NCBI RefSeq assembly: GCF_001721045.1
Contig: NZ_MDER01000002.1
Coordinates: 1 to 64,000 of the forward strand
Source of the DNA: Paenibacillus nuruki
Lineage (GTDB): Bacteria > Bacillota > Bacilli > Paenibacillales > Paenibacillaceae
Reading direction: 5' to 3'
DNA length: 64,000 nucleotides
Below, piece after piece: positions 17,912 to 27,845 of the stretch. Made by a program: the position numbers and the translations under genes. The stretch's first letter is position 1. The number at the start of each line of letters is the position of its first letter. Below the pieces are notes generated by a model. The model was given only the letters and a program-made list of their open reading frames with translations. It was not told the DNA's origin and ran no database searches.

Positions 17912-17991
17912 ATATACGAAGTAAGACAAACTGCTAACTGATTGGTATAATGATCAACATATTTCATTGTACAGCAAAGGAGACGATTACT

Positions 17992-18249
17992 ATGTGGGGC
18001 ATTATTATCAGTATCGTAATGGCAGTCATTATTGGTGTTATTGGTAATGCGCTTGCAGGTAATGAAATGCCAGGTGGCATTATAGGTGCTGCTATTGCTG
18101 GGTTTGTAGGTGCTTGGTTAGGTGCTTTAGTATTTGGTAATTTCGGTCCAACTATTGGAGATTTTGCTATTATTCCTGCTATACTAGGTACTGCTATCTT
18201 TGTGTTTTTGCTTGGTTTGGTTTCCAGATTGTTCAGAAGAACAGCCTGA
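17992..18249 (+). CDS. GlsB/YeaQ/YmgE-family stress membrane protein
   Basis: 85 residues, three membrane segments rich in Gly/Ala ('MWGIIISIVMAVIIG', 'GGIIGAAIAGFVGAWLG', 'IPAILGTAIFVFLLGLV'). This is the transglycosylase-associated / GlsB family, often induced by envelope or general stress. I chose ATG 17992 with AAAGGAG 10 nt upstream; an upstream in-frame ATG at 17950 lacks one. The role is not defined biochemically. Confidence 0.88.
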   Translation: MWGIIISIVMAVIIGVIGNALAGNEMPGGIIGAAIAGFVGAWLGALVFGNFGPTIGDFAIIPAILGTAIFVFLLGLVSRLFRRTA

Positions 18250-18421
18250 ACCTTGTCCTCGCATCACATATACAAGCCATACTTAAAGTAAGCTACACAT
18301 AATACTTAAACTTCAAGAACAGCTTTACTAAGGAATAACATATGGCTGCATTCTTTTCTTACTTACAAAGGTTGATCTGCTTAGACAAATCGATCTAAAT
18401 TAAATCAAGGAGTGATTAATA

Positions 18422-18964
18422 ATGAATGAAGTAGAAAAACAGTACCCAGTTCAAACAAGTTCTACATTTGTAAAAGGTGTATTTATCGGAGGATTGTTGG
18501 GAGCAGCAGCAGCATTGTTGTTTGCACCAAAACCAGGTCGCGAATTACGCGGAGATATCTCTGAGAAGTTTGTAGAAGCTACAGACAAAACTAAAGAAGT
18601 TGCTGGTAATGTAACAGACCGTACGAAAGAGATTGCTACAACTGTAGCAGATCAAACTTCTCAAGTAGCGGGTCTAGTAAGCGATTCTGCTGTTTCTCTA
18701 GCTCAAACCGTTTCTACTAAAGCTAAAGATGTAGCTAAATCAATTACAGATAACAAAGAAACAGTAAGCAGTTCTTTGTCTGATGCTGCTCAAAACGTAG
18801 CTAAAGATATCAAAGATGCTTCTGACAACGTAAGTAAAGATGTGAAAGATGCTTCTAACGATGTAGCTAAAGAAGCTCAAAACAAAACCAATGAAGTTAA
18901 AAAAGAAGTGAACTCTACAACGTCTACACCGGGTAGTAACAACACAAGCTTCCCTACACGTTAA
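18422..18964 (+). CDS. YtxH-domain stress protein with LEA-like repeats
   Basis: 180 residues. The N-terminal YtxH domain has a single Gly/Ala-rich membrane helix ('VFIGGLLGAAAALLFAPKPG'), followed by a long hydrophilic region with repeated 11-residue-like units rich in Lys, Asp, Ala and Val ('DVAKSITDNKETVSSS', 'NVSKDVKDASNDVAKEA') resembling LEA-type disordered helices. YtxH is a general-stress protein in B. subtilis. ATG 18422 follows AAGGAGTG. Sigma-B control is likely by family; I could not find a clean sigma-B motif in the 172 bp upstream. Confidence 0.85.
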   Translation: MNEVEKQYPVQTSSTFVKGVFIGGLLGAAAALLFAPKPGRELRGDISEKFVEATDKTKEVAGNVTDRTKEIATTVADQTSQVAGLVSDSAVSLAQTVSTKAKDVAKSITDNKETVSSSLSDAAQNVAKDIKDASDNVSKDVKDASNDVAKEAQNKTNEVKKEVNSTTSTPGSNNTSFPTR

Positions 18965-18976
18965 TAGTGATTCACA

Positions 18977-19008
18977 AATAGCCGGCTCATTGTAGTCGGC
19001 TATTTTTA
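18977..19008 (+). terminator. Terminator after the YtxH gene
   Basis: AATAGCCGGC and GTCGGCTATT form a 10-bp stem (one G-T wobble) with a T run behind it. Confidence 0.85.
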
Positions 19009-19081
19009 TGTCTCGTTCATAGAATATCGGATATTTATACTTAATTTATTTTATTATTTATACGAAAGTGAGGGAACATCT

Positions 19082-19447
19082 ATGGCTCATGACAACAAAG
19101 AAGTATCACCACGCTCTCCAGAACTCGTTAAGCCACCTGAGGCAATCGGCGAACATCCTTTTGAATTACGTCACGAAGTGAAACGTCTCAATGAACGTCT
19201 GGATCAGATTGCAGAATCGTTAGATAAAGCAGAGATTCAAGATATTATTGAGAACTATAGCAGTGTGAAACGTCGGCTCGTGGTTAACTTTGTAGCAGGT
19301 GCAGCACGTGGTCTAGGATTATCTCTAGGTACGATTGTAATTCTAGCTATTCTCGGTTTTATTTTAAGCCAAATGGTTTCTCTACCTCTTATTGGAAACT
19401 ATATTGCTCAAATTCTAGACTATGTTAAAGCTTCTCAAGGCAGATAA
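19082..19447 (+). CDS. DUF5665 domain membrane protein
   Basis: 121 residues. A charged N-terminal half with a helical segment ('HEVKRLNERLDQIAESLDKA') and 'IQDIIENYSSVKRRL' precedes one or two C-terminal membrane segments ('AARGLGLSLGTIVILAILGF'). This pattern is DUF5665, of unknown function. ATG 19082 follows GTGAGGGAA. A weak sigma-B-like motif (GTCTCG, 13 bp, GGATAT at 19010-19034) lies upstream. Confidence 0.75.
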   Translation: MAHDNKEVSPRSPELVKPPEAIGEHPFELRHEVKRLNERLDQIAESLDKAEIQDIIENYSSVKRRLVVNFVAGAARGLGLSLGTIVILAILGFILSQMVSLPLIGNYIAQILDYVKASQGR

Positions 19448-19473
19448 TAGTGATCATTATGAGTATCAAAGTC

Positions 19474-19536
19474 AAAAAACCTCTACATTCAATGAATCAC
19501 CTTATGTGATTTAGGCATTGAATATAGAGGTTTTTT
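19474..19536. terminator. Strong bidirectional terminator
   Basis: AAAAAACCTCTA (19474-19485) and TAGAGGTTTTTT (19525-19536), with further pairing of ATTCAATG/CATTGAAT inside. It has T runs in both directions and separates the rightward DUF5665 gene from leftward sigB. Confidence 0.88.
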
Positions 19537-19560
19537 GATCTGTTAATAGTCGATAGCACA

Positions 19561-19608
19561 AAAAATGCGCTTATACTATTCCTTTCCGGAACAATACAGC
19601 GCATTTTA
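19561..19608 (-). terminator. Terminator of rsbVW-sigB
   Basis: AAAATGCGCT and AGCGCATTTT form a 10-bp stem about 65 bp after the sigB stop, with A/T runs at both sides. Confidence 0.65.
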
Positions 19609-19674
19609 ATACTCATCTATTTTCCAAAGTATCCTAGCATCGTTGCTACACTTCGTAACATACATTAAACGTAT

Positions 19675-20451
19675 TTATCCGGAAGTAGAAGCATTCGACA
19701 TAATCTGCTTCAACTTTTCAGTTGCTCGTTTTTGGATACGAGATACGCTCATTTGAGAAACACCAAGTTTCTGAGCAATCGCACGTTGAGATTGACCTTC
19801 CTGGAAAGCCAATAGCAGTACTTTCTGTTCTTGCTCTTTTAACTGACTAAGTGCTTGTTGTAAATCCATACGTTTCTCTACAGAATCGTAATCATTCACA
19901 TCTGCACTAATCAATTCACCAAGTGTAGCTGCACTCTCTTCTTGTGATAGAGGAGAATCCAACGATACATAGTGATAGCATTCACGTCCAGCTAGAACTT
20001 CAATCGTTTCTTCTTCAGATAGATCTAGAAAGTGAGCAATCTCACGCACATGGGGTGAACGTTCTAACTTCATGGTTAATTCATCGATAGCTTGTTGTAC
20101 TAACGCTCCCTTTTCCTTAATACGGCGGGGAACCTGTATGTACCAAGATTTATCGCGCAAGAAATTTTTCATATGCCCGATCATACTCTTCATGGCATAT
20201 GGTTCAAACGGAATCCCAAGTGAGATATCGTATTGCTGCAACAAACGGATTAATGCCATCTGACCTACTTGGTACAAATCTTCATACAAGTCTGGTCGGT
20301 TACGGGCAATTTTACCCGAAGCCATTTTGACCATAGGCTCGTACTTTTTGATCAGTACTGTAGCGATGTCATTATCTTTTGTTTGTTGATACTCCCAGAT
20401 CATACTGATTGCCTCGTCCATAGACTCGGGGGGAGTTAATCTTTCACTCAT
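19675..20451 (-). CDS. sigB: RNA polymerase sigma factor SigB
   Basis: 258 residues, a group 3 sigma factor with regions 2 ('RPDLYEDLYQVGQMALIRLLQQYD'), 3 ('SPHVREIAHFLDLSEEET') and 4 ('QSQRAIAQKLGVSQMSVSRIQKRA'). SigB drives the general stress regulon. Its ATG overlaps the rsbW stop as ATGA, the standard rsbVW-sigB coupling. A sigma-B-like promoter precedes rsbV, so positive autoregulation is expected. Confidence 0.95.
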   Translation of the reverse strand: MSERLTPPESMDEAISMIWEYQQTKDNDIATVLIKKYEPMVKMASGKIARNRPDLYEDLYQVGQMALIRLLQQYDISLGIPFEPYAMKSMIGHMKNFLRDKSWYIQVPRRIKEKGALVQQAIDELTMKLERSPHVREIAHFLDLSEEETIEVLAGRECYHYVSLDSPLSQEESAATLGELISADVNDYDSVEKRMDLQQALSQLKEQEQKVLLLAFQEGQSQRAIAQKLGVSQMSVSRIQKRATEKLKQIMSNASTSG

Positions 20452-20900
20452 ACAGTTTCCTCGCTTAGAGCAAGGTTTTTGGATAATATTACACGAGTAC
20501 CTTGACCAGCAGAATTTTCGATACTCACATTATCCATTAATGCTTGCATCAAATAAAAACCTAAGCCACCGATTTGTACATCGTGTAGGTCTTTATCATG
20601 AAGTGTATTGTTCTGTCCCATATCCTTTACTGATTCGAAGCTCTCCCCTTCATCTTCGACAATAATGGATAATGTTTCTTCACCAACTTCAAAAGTCACT
20701 TCCACATGTCCTCCCTCTTGTCCGTACGCATACAACACAGAGTTATTACAAGCTTCAGAGACTGCTACTTTCATATCTTCAATATCTTCATAGGAAAAGC
20801 CCATTTTAGAAGCAATTCCGTACAAGTTTAGTCTAACTACGTCCACAAATTCTGCCGTCGCTGGCAAATTAAGAACTACTTTTTGAGTATCAGCATTCAT
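20448..20900 (-). CDS. rsbW: Anti-sigma-B factor / serine kinase RsbW
   Basis: 150 residues, GHKL ATPase fold. N box 'AVSEACNNSVLYAYG', G1 box 'VEDEGESFE' and G2 'GGLGFYLMQALMD' are all present. RsbW binds and inactivates SigB and phosphorylates RsbV. ATG 20900 lies 18 bp after the rsbV stop; the 3' end overlaps sigB by 4 bp. Confidence 0.95.
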   Translation of the reverse strand: MNADTQKVVLNLPATAEFVDVVRLNLYGIASKMGFSYEDIEDMKVAVSEACNNSVLYAYGQEGGHVEVTFEVGEETLSIIVEDEGESFESVKDMGQNNTLHDKDLHDVQIGGLGFYLMQALMDNVSIENSAGQGTRVILSKNLALSEETV

Positions 20901-20918
20901 ACGATGTTCGATCCTTTC

Positions 20919-21257
20919 CTATTGGGAATTCTCCTGAGGGACAAAAAACTTAGCAATACCTGTCATTTCAAATAATTTTTGAATCTGTGGAGGAACTTCT
21001 TCAACAGTAAAGCTGGCGTTCATACCATGCCGTGCTTTGAGAATCGAAAGTAGAATACCAATACCTGTACTGTCAATATATTTCAGGTCTTTCATATTGA
21101 TAATTAGATCTTGTTCTGCTTCCCCAACAAGAGGTTCCATTACAAGACGGAATTCCGGAGCAACCGATAAATCCATTTCCCCACTCAAAAATACGGTACA
21201 TGCTCTTTCATCCATTTCAGTTACAACATTAAATTTCTCATTTTTATTAGTAGTCAT
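20919..21257 (-). CDS. rsbV: Anti-anti-sigma factor RsbV
   Basis: 112 residues, a STAS-domain protein. The phosphorylatable serine is in LKYIDSTGIGILL. Unphosphorylated RsbV binds RsbW and frees SigB. I chose ATG 21257, 7 nt after GGGGAG; an ATG two codons earlier is too close to that site, and the 5'-extended ORF to 21320 has no ribosome binding site. Confidence 0.93.
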   Translation of the reverse strand: MTTNKNEKFNVVTEMDERACTVFLSGEMDLSVAPEFRLVMEPLVGEAEQDLIINMKDLKYIDSTGIGILLSILKARHGMNASFTVEEVPPQIQKLFEMTGIAKFFVPQENSQ

Positions 21258-21338
21258 AGACATTCTCCCCTGAACAATGGTTTCTTTACTAATAACCCAA
21301 CTGTAAAACTTCTGAAACATCCGAAACAGAAGATAATA

Positions 21339-21362
21339 TTACCCTATTTTTGTTGTTTAAAC
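21339..21362 (-). promoter_or_regulatory. Sigma-B-type promoter of rsbVW-sigB
   Basis: Minus strand GTTTAA (21357-21362), a 12-bp spacer and GGGTAA (21339-21344), about 80 bp upstream of rsbV. It matches GTTTAA-N12..15-GGGTAT at 11 of 12 positions and implies autoregulation. Confidence 0.65.
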
Positions 21363-21455
21363 AAATATATTGTCCAGAAAATAATTTTATCTCTTGTTAT
21401 CCGTATTAAAGGCAGGAAATAAAATTTATTTTCTTATTTTAAAGAAACCATTTAT

Positions 21456-23126
21456 TTAAAAAACATTTTTTTTCGTTTCATAGTTACGATGATTAATTGA
21501 GTAATGTTCTAACATATTTTTAACGCTAGCCATTTTGACAGGCTTGCTAATGTAGTCGTCCATGCCTGCTGCAAAACAGCGTCCTTTGATTCCTTCCATC
21601 ACATCGGCAGTCATCGCAATAATAACCGGATTCTCATCTTTTTGCAGATTACGAATCATTTTGGTTGCTTCTAGACCATCAATATTAGGCATCTGAACGT
21701 CCATAAAAATATAATCATATTGATGAACCGAAGCCATTCGAATCGCTTCTTCACCATCATCTGCCATATCCGGACTATATCCCAATCGATTCAGCATACT
21801 TACCATTAATTTCTGATTGATTGGATGATCATCCACGACCAGAATATTAGGAGCTTCAGTACTACGATTAGACCATAATTGATCTGCACGTTCTTCTAAC
21901 AATCCTAAAGTGGGATCTTCCATAACATATTCACCAGTACAAATGGTAAAAACAAACACAGCTCCAGAACCTTCTTGAAGCGGTGTATTTTCGAGTCTGA
22001 TTTCTCCATCCATCATCTGCACTAGATTTTTGCAAATGGCTAATCCTAGTCCTGTTCCACCATACTTACGGGTCATCGACGAATCTAATTGTGAAAAAGG
22101 TTGGAATAATTGTTCACGCTTTTCTTCAGCGATGCCAATCCCTGTATCTTTTACTTTAAATTCAAGTTCCAATCGTTCAGCAAGCTTGTCTTTGATCGTC
22201 ACTTCCAAGTACACACCACCTTGCTCAGTGAACTTAATCGCATTGGCGGTTAAGTTGATCAACACTTGGCGTAAGCGAGCCATATCTCCATATAGATACG
22301 TTGGAACATCTTCTGTTATTGAATACATAAGTTCTAGATTTTTTTTGCCTGCATCGACAGAAAACAGACTGAACACTTCGGAAATACATGCTTCCAGCGA
22401 AAATGGATGTTCTTCCAATTCCATTTTTCCAGATTCCATTTTGGTAAAATCAAGAATATCGTTGATCACCATAACAAGTGTGTCTGCACTACTACGTATG
22501 ATCGAAGCATATTCTTTCTGCTCTTCTTGCAATTCTGTATCCATAAGCAGATCAATCATGCCAATCACACCATTCATCGGTGTCCGAATTTCATGGCTCA
22601 TCATCGCTAAAAATTCAGTTTTGGCTTTGGCTGCAATTTCTGCTGCTTCTTTTGCCACCGTTAGTTCTTGATTGATTTTCTCCAGTTCTAATGTTTTCTG
22701 TTGTAACAACATCGACTGTGTTTTGTGACGCTTATTGGTCAAATACATACTGACAAATCCTTCAATTTTCGACTTGAGGATTTGTGGAATAAATGGTTTG
22801 ACCATATAATCAATCGCACCCGCAGAATAGCCTGCGAATAAGTGCTCCGATTCTTTACTATTTGCCGATATAAAAATAATTGGAATTTCTTTAGTTTTCT
22901 CGCGCGCTTTGATGAGTTTTGCCGTTTCAATCCCGTCCATCCCTGGCATTTGTACATCTAGTACAATCACAGCAAACTCATCTTTGAGCAGACAGCGTAA
23001 TGCTTCTTCTCCAGATGTTGCTTTAATCAGATTATAACGTTCACTCTCAAGAACGGCTTCCAGAGCGAGCAAATTTTCTGGTCGATCATCTACCAATAAG
23101 ATATGAATCGGTTCATGAAACCTCAT
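21456..23126 (-). CDS. Soluble hybrid histidine kinase (REC-HisKA-HATPase-REC)
   Basis: 556 residues, no membrane segment. Receiver 1 (about 7-125, phospho-Asp in [13 protein letters not shown]), a coiled linker, HisKA (about 165-235, H-box [15 protein letters not shown]), HATPase (about 280-400, [13 protein letters not shown] and [13 protein letters not shown]) and receiver 2 (about 430-548, [12 protein letters not shown]). It is cytoplasmic and so probably receives phosphate or a protein signal instead of an external ligand. It sits 19 bp after the CheR-type gene and upstream of rsbV, so it is most likely an added input to the sigma-B cascade. This is inferred from context. ATG 23126 follows AGGGGGA. 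Confidence 0.88.
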   Translation of the reverse strand: MRFHEPIHILLVDDRPENLLALEAVLESERYNLIKATSGEEALRCLLKDEFAVIVLDVQMPGMDGIETAKLIKAREKTKEIPIIFISANSKESEHLFAGYSAGAIDYMVKPFIPQILKSKIEGFVSMYLTNKRHKTQSMLLQQKTLELEKINQELTVAKEAAEIAAKAKTEFLAMMSHEIRTPMNGVIGMIDLLMDTELQEEQKEYASIIRSSADTLVMVINDILDFTKMESGKMELEEHPFSLEACISEVFSLFSVDAGKKNLELMYSITEDVPTYLYGDMARLRQVLINLTANAIKFTEQGGVYLEVTIKDKLAERLELEFKVKDTGIGIAEEKREQLFQPFSQLDSSMTRKYGGTGLGLAICKNLVQMMDGEIRLENTPLQEGSGAVFVFTICTGEYVMEDPTLGLLEERADQLWSNRSTEAPNILVVDDHPINQKLMVSMLNRLGYSPDMADDGEEAIRMASVHQYDYIFMDVQMPNIDGLEATKMIRNLQKDENPVIIAMTADVMEGIKGRCFAAGMDDYISKPVKMASVKNMLEHYSINHRNYETKKNVF

Positions 23127-23144
23127 GGAATCCCCCTACAATCT

Positions 23145-24038
23145 CTAATTAATTTTCCGATATACTTTCTCTACGCGATCCAATAACTCATAACTATCAC
23201 TGTACTCTGTAAATTGCATAGATTCTTTAGAACCTAAGACTAGGATTCCAAAACGACTCAAACTTTCGTGAAACAATCCGTGAACTTGATCACGTAATTC
23301 GTCGTTAAAATATATCATTACATTCCGGCAAAGGATGACATTGAATTCATTAAACGAACGATCTGTCGCTAAATTATGCTCAGCAAAGATCATATTTTTA
23401 CGTAAAAAAGGTTGAAAGATCACAGAACTATACTTCGCTGTATAATATTCAGAAAACGAACGCTTCCCGCCCGCTTCTAGATAATTTTTAGTGTAGAGTT
23501 GCATACGTTCTATTCCAAATACGCCTTCACGTGCTTGTTGCAACGAGCGATTGTTCATATCTGTTGCATAGATTCTGGCTTTATCTAGCAAACCTTCCTC
23601 ATGTAATAAGATTGCCATCGAATATACTTCTTCCCCTGTAGAACATCCAGCATGCCATATCCGAATATACGGATAAGTTCGCAATAAAGGAACCACTTTT
23701 TCACGGAACATACGAAAAAGAGAAGGATCACGGAACATTTCAGTGACAGGTATCGATAAATTTTGGACTAAACGTTCAAAACAAGCTCGATCATGCAGTA
23801 CCTTTTCCTGAAGAGCCGAGATCGATTTAAGATTCTCGGCATGTACATGATGCCAGATGCGTCTCGTTAGCGAAGCTCTAGCATAATTACGAAAATCATA
23901 TCCATACAGACGATGTACTCCATCCATCAGTAAATCAACTTCAATATTTTCGCGTTCTGCTAGATTATTGACAATCAATTCATCCGCTTGGGGCGGTTCG
24001 GATTGGCTTGCTAATTGGTCACGTTTTGTTGATGTCAT
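23145..24038 (-). CDS. rsbM: CheR-type protein methyltransferase (RsbM-like)
   Basis: 297 residues. The CheR N-terminal helical domain ('YGYDFRNYARASLTRRIW') is followed by a SAM-binding domain ('IRIWHAGCSTGEEVYSMAI', 'IYATDMNNRSLQQAREGVF', 'FNVILCRNVMIYF'). There is no methyl-accepting chemotaxis receptor or che gene nearby. In the B. cereus group the CheR-like RsbM methylates the hybrid kinase RsbK and restrains sigma-B; this gene lies directly downstream of an RsbK-like gene, so the same role is likely. ATG 24038 has a weak ribosome binding site. Confidence 0.8.
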   Translation of the reverse strand: MTSTKRDQLASQSEPPQADELIVNNLAERENIEVDLLMDGVHRLYGYDFRNYARASLTRRIWHHVHAENLKSISALQEKVLHDRACFERLVQNLSIPVTEMFRDPSLFRMFREKVVPLLRTYPYIRIWHAGCSTGEEVYSMAILLHEEGLLDKARIYATDMNNRSLQQAREGVFGIERMQLYTKNYLEAGGKRSFSEYYTAKYSSVIFQPFLRKNMIFAEHNLATDRSFNEFNVILCRNVMIYFNDELRDQVHGLFHESLSRFGILVLGSKESMQFTEYSDSYELLDRVEKVYRKIN

Positions 24039-24140
24039 TATATTCAGCCCCGATTCAAATTACTTTTATAGGTTGAAGCTCTTTAAGGTATAGTCATTTA
24101 TAAAATTCGAGTATTAATATCCATTACCCAAATTATTCAC

Positions 24141-27100
24141 TTACGAATACAACCATACACGCATTAATGATAAAAGTTGATCGGTTTGAATTGGTTTTTT
24201 CACATAGTCAGAAGCGCCTGCTTCAATACACTTCGCACGATCATCTTTCATAGCTTTGGCAGTCAATGCGATAATCGGCAATTTCTCATAAGCTGGAATC
24301 TGACGAATAATACGCATTGCTTCATAACCATCCATCTCAGGCATCATCATATCCATTAATACTAGATCGAAATCTTCATGTTGTAAAATGTCGATGGCTT
24401 CTTTTCCATTTTCTGCAAATGTTACATCCATACGATAGCCTTCAAGCACACTGGATAAAGCAAATACGTTACGGACATCATCATCAACCAATAGAATTCG
24501 CTTGCCTTCAAATAACGTTTCTTTATTATGAAGTTTTTGCAAAATACGACGTTTGTCTTCTGGCAAATCTGCTTCGACGCGATGTAAGAATAATGTAGTC
24601 TCATCCAGCAAACGCTCTGGAGATTTCACATCTTTGATAATAATCGATTCTGCATATTTGCGTAATTGTGTCTCTTCTTTATTATCGAGTTCTTTACCTG
24701 TATAAATAATAATCGGCAGATCACTTAATTGTTGATCATCTCGAATACGATCTAATAATTCAAACCCTGTCATATCCGTAAGCATCAGATCAAGCACCAT
24801 ACAATCATAACGTTTGCTTCGCAGCTCATGTAATGCTTCTACACCTGTGGATACTGCGGTGATCGCTACATCGTCATGACCGATTAATTCAATAATCGAT
24901 TTACGCTGATTCTCGTCATCTTCAACAATCAATAACTGCTTAAGACTTTGTGACGTATACGATTCTAGATGTGAAAATGCTTGTTCTAGCGATTCTTTAC
25001 TGGATGGTTTTTTGAGATAAGCGATAGCCCCCATCATCAGTCCTTGTTTGACATCATCGACAACAGAAATCACATGAACAGGAATATGGCGAGTATGTGC
25101 ATTGCTTTTCAGTTCACTCAAAATAGACCAGCCATCCATCACAGGAAGCTGAATATCAAGAATAATCGCATCCGGTATATACGTTTTAGCCATATGCATA
25201 CCGGTATCTCCTTGCATAGCTACCAATGCTTTAAATCCACGACCACGAGCCATTTCTAACAAGATTTTAGCAAAGTTTACGTCATCTTCTATAATTAAAA
25301 TGACCTTATCATTTTTGTTCAATTGATCTCGATCATCTGCCAAAGGCTGTGGAATAATCATTTTTTCGTCATTACTATCTTTTTTGTAAGCCGGGAAATC
25401 GGATGAATGACGAAGAACTTGCTCTGAGAAGTCAGCTGGCATATACATTTCATTATTGGAGTAATGGTTGTTAGATTCTTCTGATTGCGCTACTTGTTCA
25501 TCACTCAAAGCATCTTGTCTAGGCAAATAAAGAGTAAACGCACTGCCTCGATTTTCTTCTGATTGTAGTCCGATTCCTCCACCTAAAAGGCGAGACAACT
25601 CACGACTAATTGATAGACCCAGTCCTGTACCTCCATATTTACGACTGGTGGTACCATCGACTTGTTGGAACGCTTCAAAAATAATATCCTGCTTATCTGC
25701 CGGAATCCCTATACCACTATCTTCCACTGTAATCGCAATATAATCTTGCTTACGATTGAGATAAGGAGGCACTTGATCGATAGATGGAAGCTCAATATTG
25801 ACATTGATATAACCTGTATCTGTAAATTTAAATGCATTGGATAACATATTCCGTAGAATTTGCTTCACTCGGTGATCATCGGTCACTACTGCTTCTGGTA
25901 CTTGATCGCCTATATTGATATTGAGATCTATTCCTTTTTGGATAGCTACTGGAGCAAAGTTCATATTGACAAACGTTTCAATAGATTTCATCGGAACAGC
26001 TTCCAGATTAATATCCATTTTGCCTGCATCGACTTTGGATAAATCTAGAATCTCATCAATCATTTTCAGCAAGTCTGCACCAGACATATAGATTGTACTT
26101 GCATACTCTACTTGTTTCTCTGTCAAATTACCGTTTTTATTTTCAGTTAGTAATTGAGATAGAATCAATAGACTATTTAGCGGTGTCCGTAATTCATGAG
26201 ACATATTCGCAAGGAATTCTGATTTGTATTTACTTGTGACTGATAATTGCATCGCTTGTTGCTCTAATTGATGACGGCTTTGTTCAATTTCTTGATTCTG
26301 TTCTTCTACTTGTTGAACTTGTTCTTGCAGTTCGCGTGTCTTCGCAATCAGTTCATTGTTAAAGTGTTCTAACTCTTCTTGCTGACGTTGCAACAAATCT
26401 TCTGAGCGTTTGAGTTCTTCTGTCTGCTCTTCTAGATTTTCGTTAGAACGTTTAAGTTCTTCTTGTTGCATCTGTAGTTCTTCTGATTGACTTTGCAATT
26501 CTTCAGTCATCGTTTGCGATTCACGTAACAATTCTTCAATATGCAAACGACGATTAATATTGTTAAGGATTACACCTAAGTTGTGCGTTAAAAGAGCTAA
26601 TAATTGTTTTTGCAATGATGTAAACGTACCTAATGAAGCTAGCTCAATAACCCCTAATAATTCATCATCAAATAAAATAGGATAGATCATTAGACTTTGA
26701 GGTTTATGTTGTCCTGTTGCAGAATGAATCGAAATATAATCATCAGGAACTTCATCCAAAATGATTGGATGTTGATCGGATGCACACTGTCCTGCTAGAC
26801 CTTCGCCTAATACCAGTGAATGCTTCGCTTTTAACATGCCTTCGCCTGCATAGGAAGCTTGTAAAGTTAGAGAGTTAGGATTATTAAGCGGTCGTACATA
26901 AAGGGCTCCAAAATGAGCACCAAGCGTTGGAGAGAATTCATTAATAAACGTTTGGGCACTTTGTTCTAGTGTGCTCACACCACGTAATAATTCAGTAATA
27001 CGTGCACTGTTGGAATTCAACCAAGATTGATCTTGCTGTGCTTGTTGATAACGATGTTCTGCTTCTCGTTGTTGTTCCAAATCTTCTGCCATTTCTTGAA

Positions 27101-27845
27101 AAACACGGGCTACATCGCCTATCTCATCTTTGGATTGCACTTTGATCCGGCTAATTGCACGTAAACGTCCTTCTGAAAAGCCATTGATCATTAAGGAAAC
27201 GGTTCCTAGACCTTTGCTAATACTCGGAATAATCCACATCATAATGAGTAGACTCAACAAAATGCCACCCAACATAACATAGGTGGTGGTCTGAATAGAG
27301 CTTTGATACGCTTCATTCGCATTTTTGATTTCTTGATCAATCGCTAGATCTTGATAATCAGCTAATTCATTCGCTAAAGCTCCCAAATTATTTTGCGCAG
27401 CGAGTCCTGTGCCTGTACGATAATTGTTTGCTTGAGCAATCTGATTATCTGCTAATAAATTCAACACTTGATCTCCATAAGCATCAAAATCGGTCCATGC
27501 ATCAGCTACTTCATTTACCATCTGTTTTTCTTCTAACGTCTGTGCACTTTCTTGTAATAAATTCACATTCTTCTGTGCATCATCACTTAACTTTTGAACA
27601 GTGGCACGACTTTCGGCTACCGATTCAGAGGAAGCGCTCAATAGCTGGTTCGCTAGTGCTTTGGCTATACTGTTCATATCTCCACGCAAGCTGGTAGAAT
27701 ACCTCACTTTGAGATAACGATCTTGGTATACTTTATCTAGCTGTTCATTCATGTAGTTCATTCGATCATAACTGATAAAAGCCAGCGTCATCATTAACAT
27801 AATGATAACGCTGAATCCTATAACCAGCTTGGTTCTAATTTTCAT
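24141..27845 (-). CDS. rsbK: Membrane hybrid sensor kinase with three receivers (RsbK-like)
   Basis: 1,234 residues. TM1 (about 7-26), a 160-residue helical extracytoplasmic sensor of CHASE3/four-helix-bundle type, TM2 (about 188-208), HAMP (210-262), GAF (about 285-430), a Gln/Glu-rich coiled coil (about 435-530), HisKA (H-box MSHELRTPLNSLL near 548), HATPase (about 650-770) and three receivers starting near 848, 970 and 1115, all with phospho-Asp (ILDIQLPVMDG, VLDLMLTDMTG, LMDMMMPEMDG). It overlaps the receiver-PP2C gene by 4 bp (ATGA). By analogy with B. cereus RsbK it would phosphorylate RsbY and so activate SigB. The coiled coil is the likely methylation region for the adjacent CheR-type enzyme. 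Confidence 0.85.
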   Translation of the reverse strand: MKIRTKLVIGFSVIIMLMMTLAFISYDRMNYMNEQLDKVYQDRYLKVRYSTSLRGDMNSIAKALANQLLSASSESVAESRATVQKLSDDAQKNVNLLQESAQTLEEKQMVNEVADAWTDFDAYGDQVLNLLADNQIAQANNYRTGTGLAAQNNLGALANELADYQDLAIDQEIKNANEAYQSSIQTTTYVMLGGILLSLLIMMWIIPSISKGLGTVSLMINGFSEGRLRAISRIKVQSKDEIGDVARVFQEMAEDLEQQREAEHRYQQAQQDQSWLNSNSARITELLRGVSTLEQSAQTFINEFSPTLGAHFGALYVRPLNNPNSLTLQASYAGEGMLKAKHSLVLGEGLAGQCASDQHPIILDEVPDDYISIHSATGQHKPQSLMIYPILFDDELLGVIELASLGTFTSLQKQLLALLTHNLGVILNNINRRLHIEELLRESQTMTEELQSQSEELQMQQEELKRSNENLEEQTEELKRSEDLLQRQQEELEHFNNELIAKTRELQEQVQQVEEQNQEIEQSRHQLEQQAMQLSVTSKYKSEFLANMSHELRTPLNSLLILSQLLTENKNGNLTEKQVEYASTIYMSGADLLKMIDEILDLSKVDAGKMDINLEAVPMKSIETFVNMNFAPVAIQKGIDLNINIGDQVPEAVVTDDHRVKQILRNMLSNAFKFTDTGYINVNIELPSIDQVPPYLNRKQDYIAITVEDSGIGIPADKQDIIFEAFQQVDGTTSRKYGGTGLGLSISRELSRLLGGGIGLQSEENRGSAFTLYLPRQDALSDEQVAQSEESNNHYSNNEMYMPADFSEQVLRHSSDFPAYKKDSNDEKMIIPQPLADDRDQLNKNDKVILIIEDDVNFAKILLEMARGRGFKALVAMQGDTGMHMAKTYIPDAIILDIQLPVMDGWSILSELKSNAHTRHIPVHVISVVDDVKQGLMMGAIAYLKKPSSKESLEQAFSHLESYTSQSLKQLLIVEDDENQRKSIIELIGHDDVAITAVSTGVEALHELRSKRYDCMVLDLMLTDMTGFELLDRIRDDQQLSDLPIIIYTGKELDNKEETQLRKYAESIIIKDVKSPERLLDETTLFLHRVEADLPEDKRRILQKLHNKETLFEGKRILLVDDDVRNVFALSSVLEGYRMDVTFAENGKEAIDILQHEDFDLVLMDMMMPEMDGYEAMRIIRQIPAYEKLPIIALTAKAMKDDRAKCIEAGASDYVKKPIQTDQLLSLMRVWLYS

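Noticed and set aside
18250-18421. Sigma-B promoter for the YtxH gene
   Set aside because: Only a GGAATA-like -10 is present, with no GTTT-type -35 at 12-15 bp.
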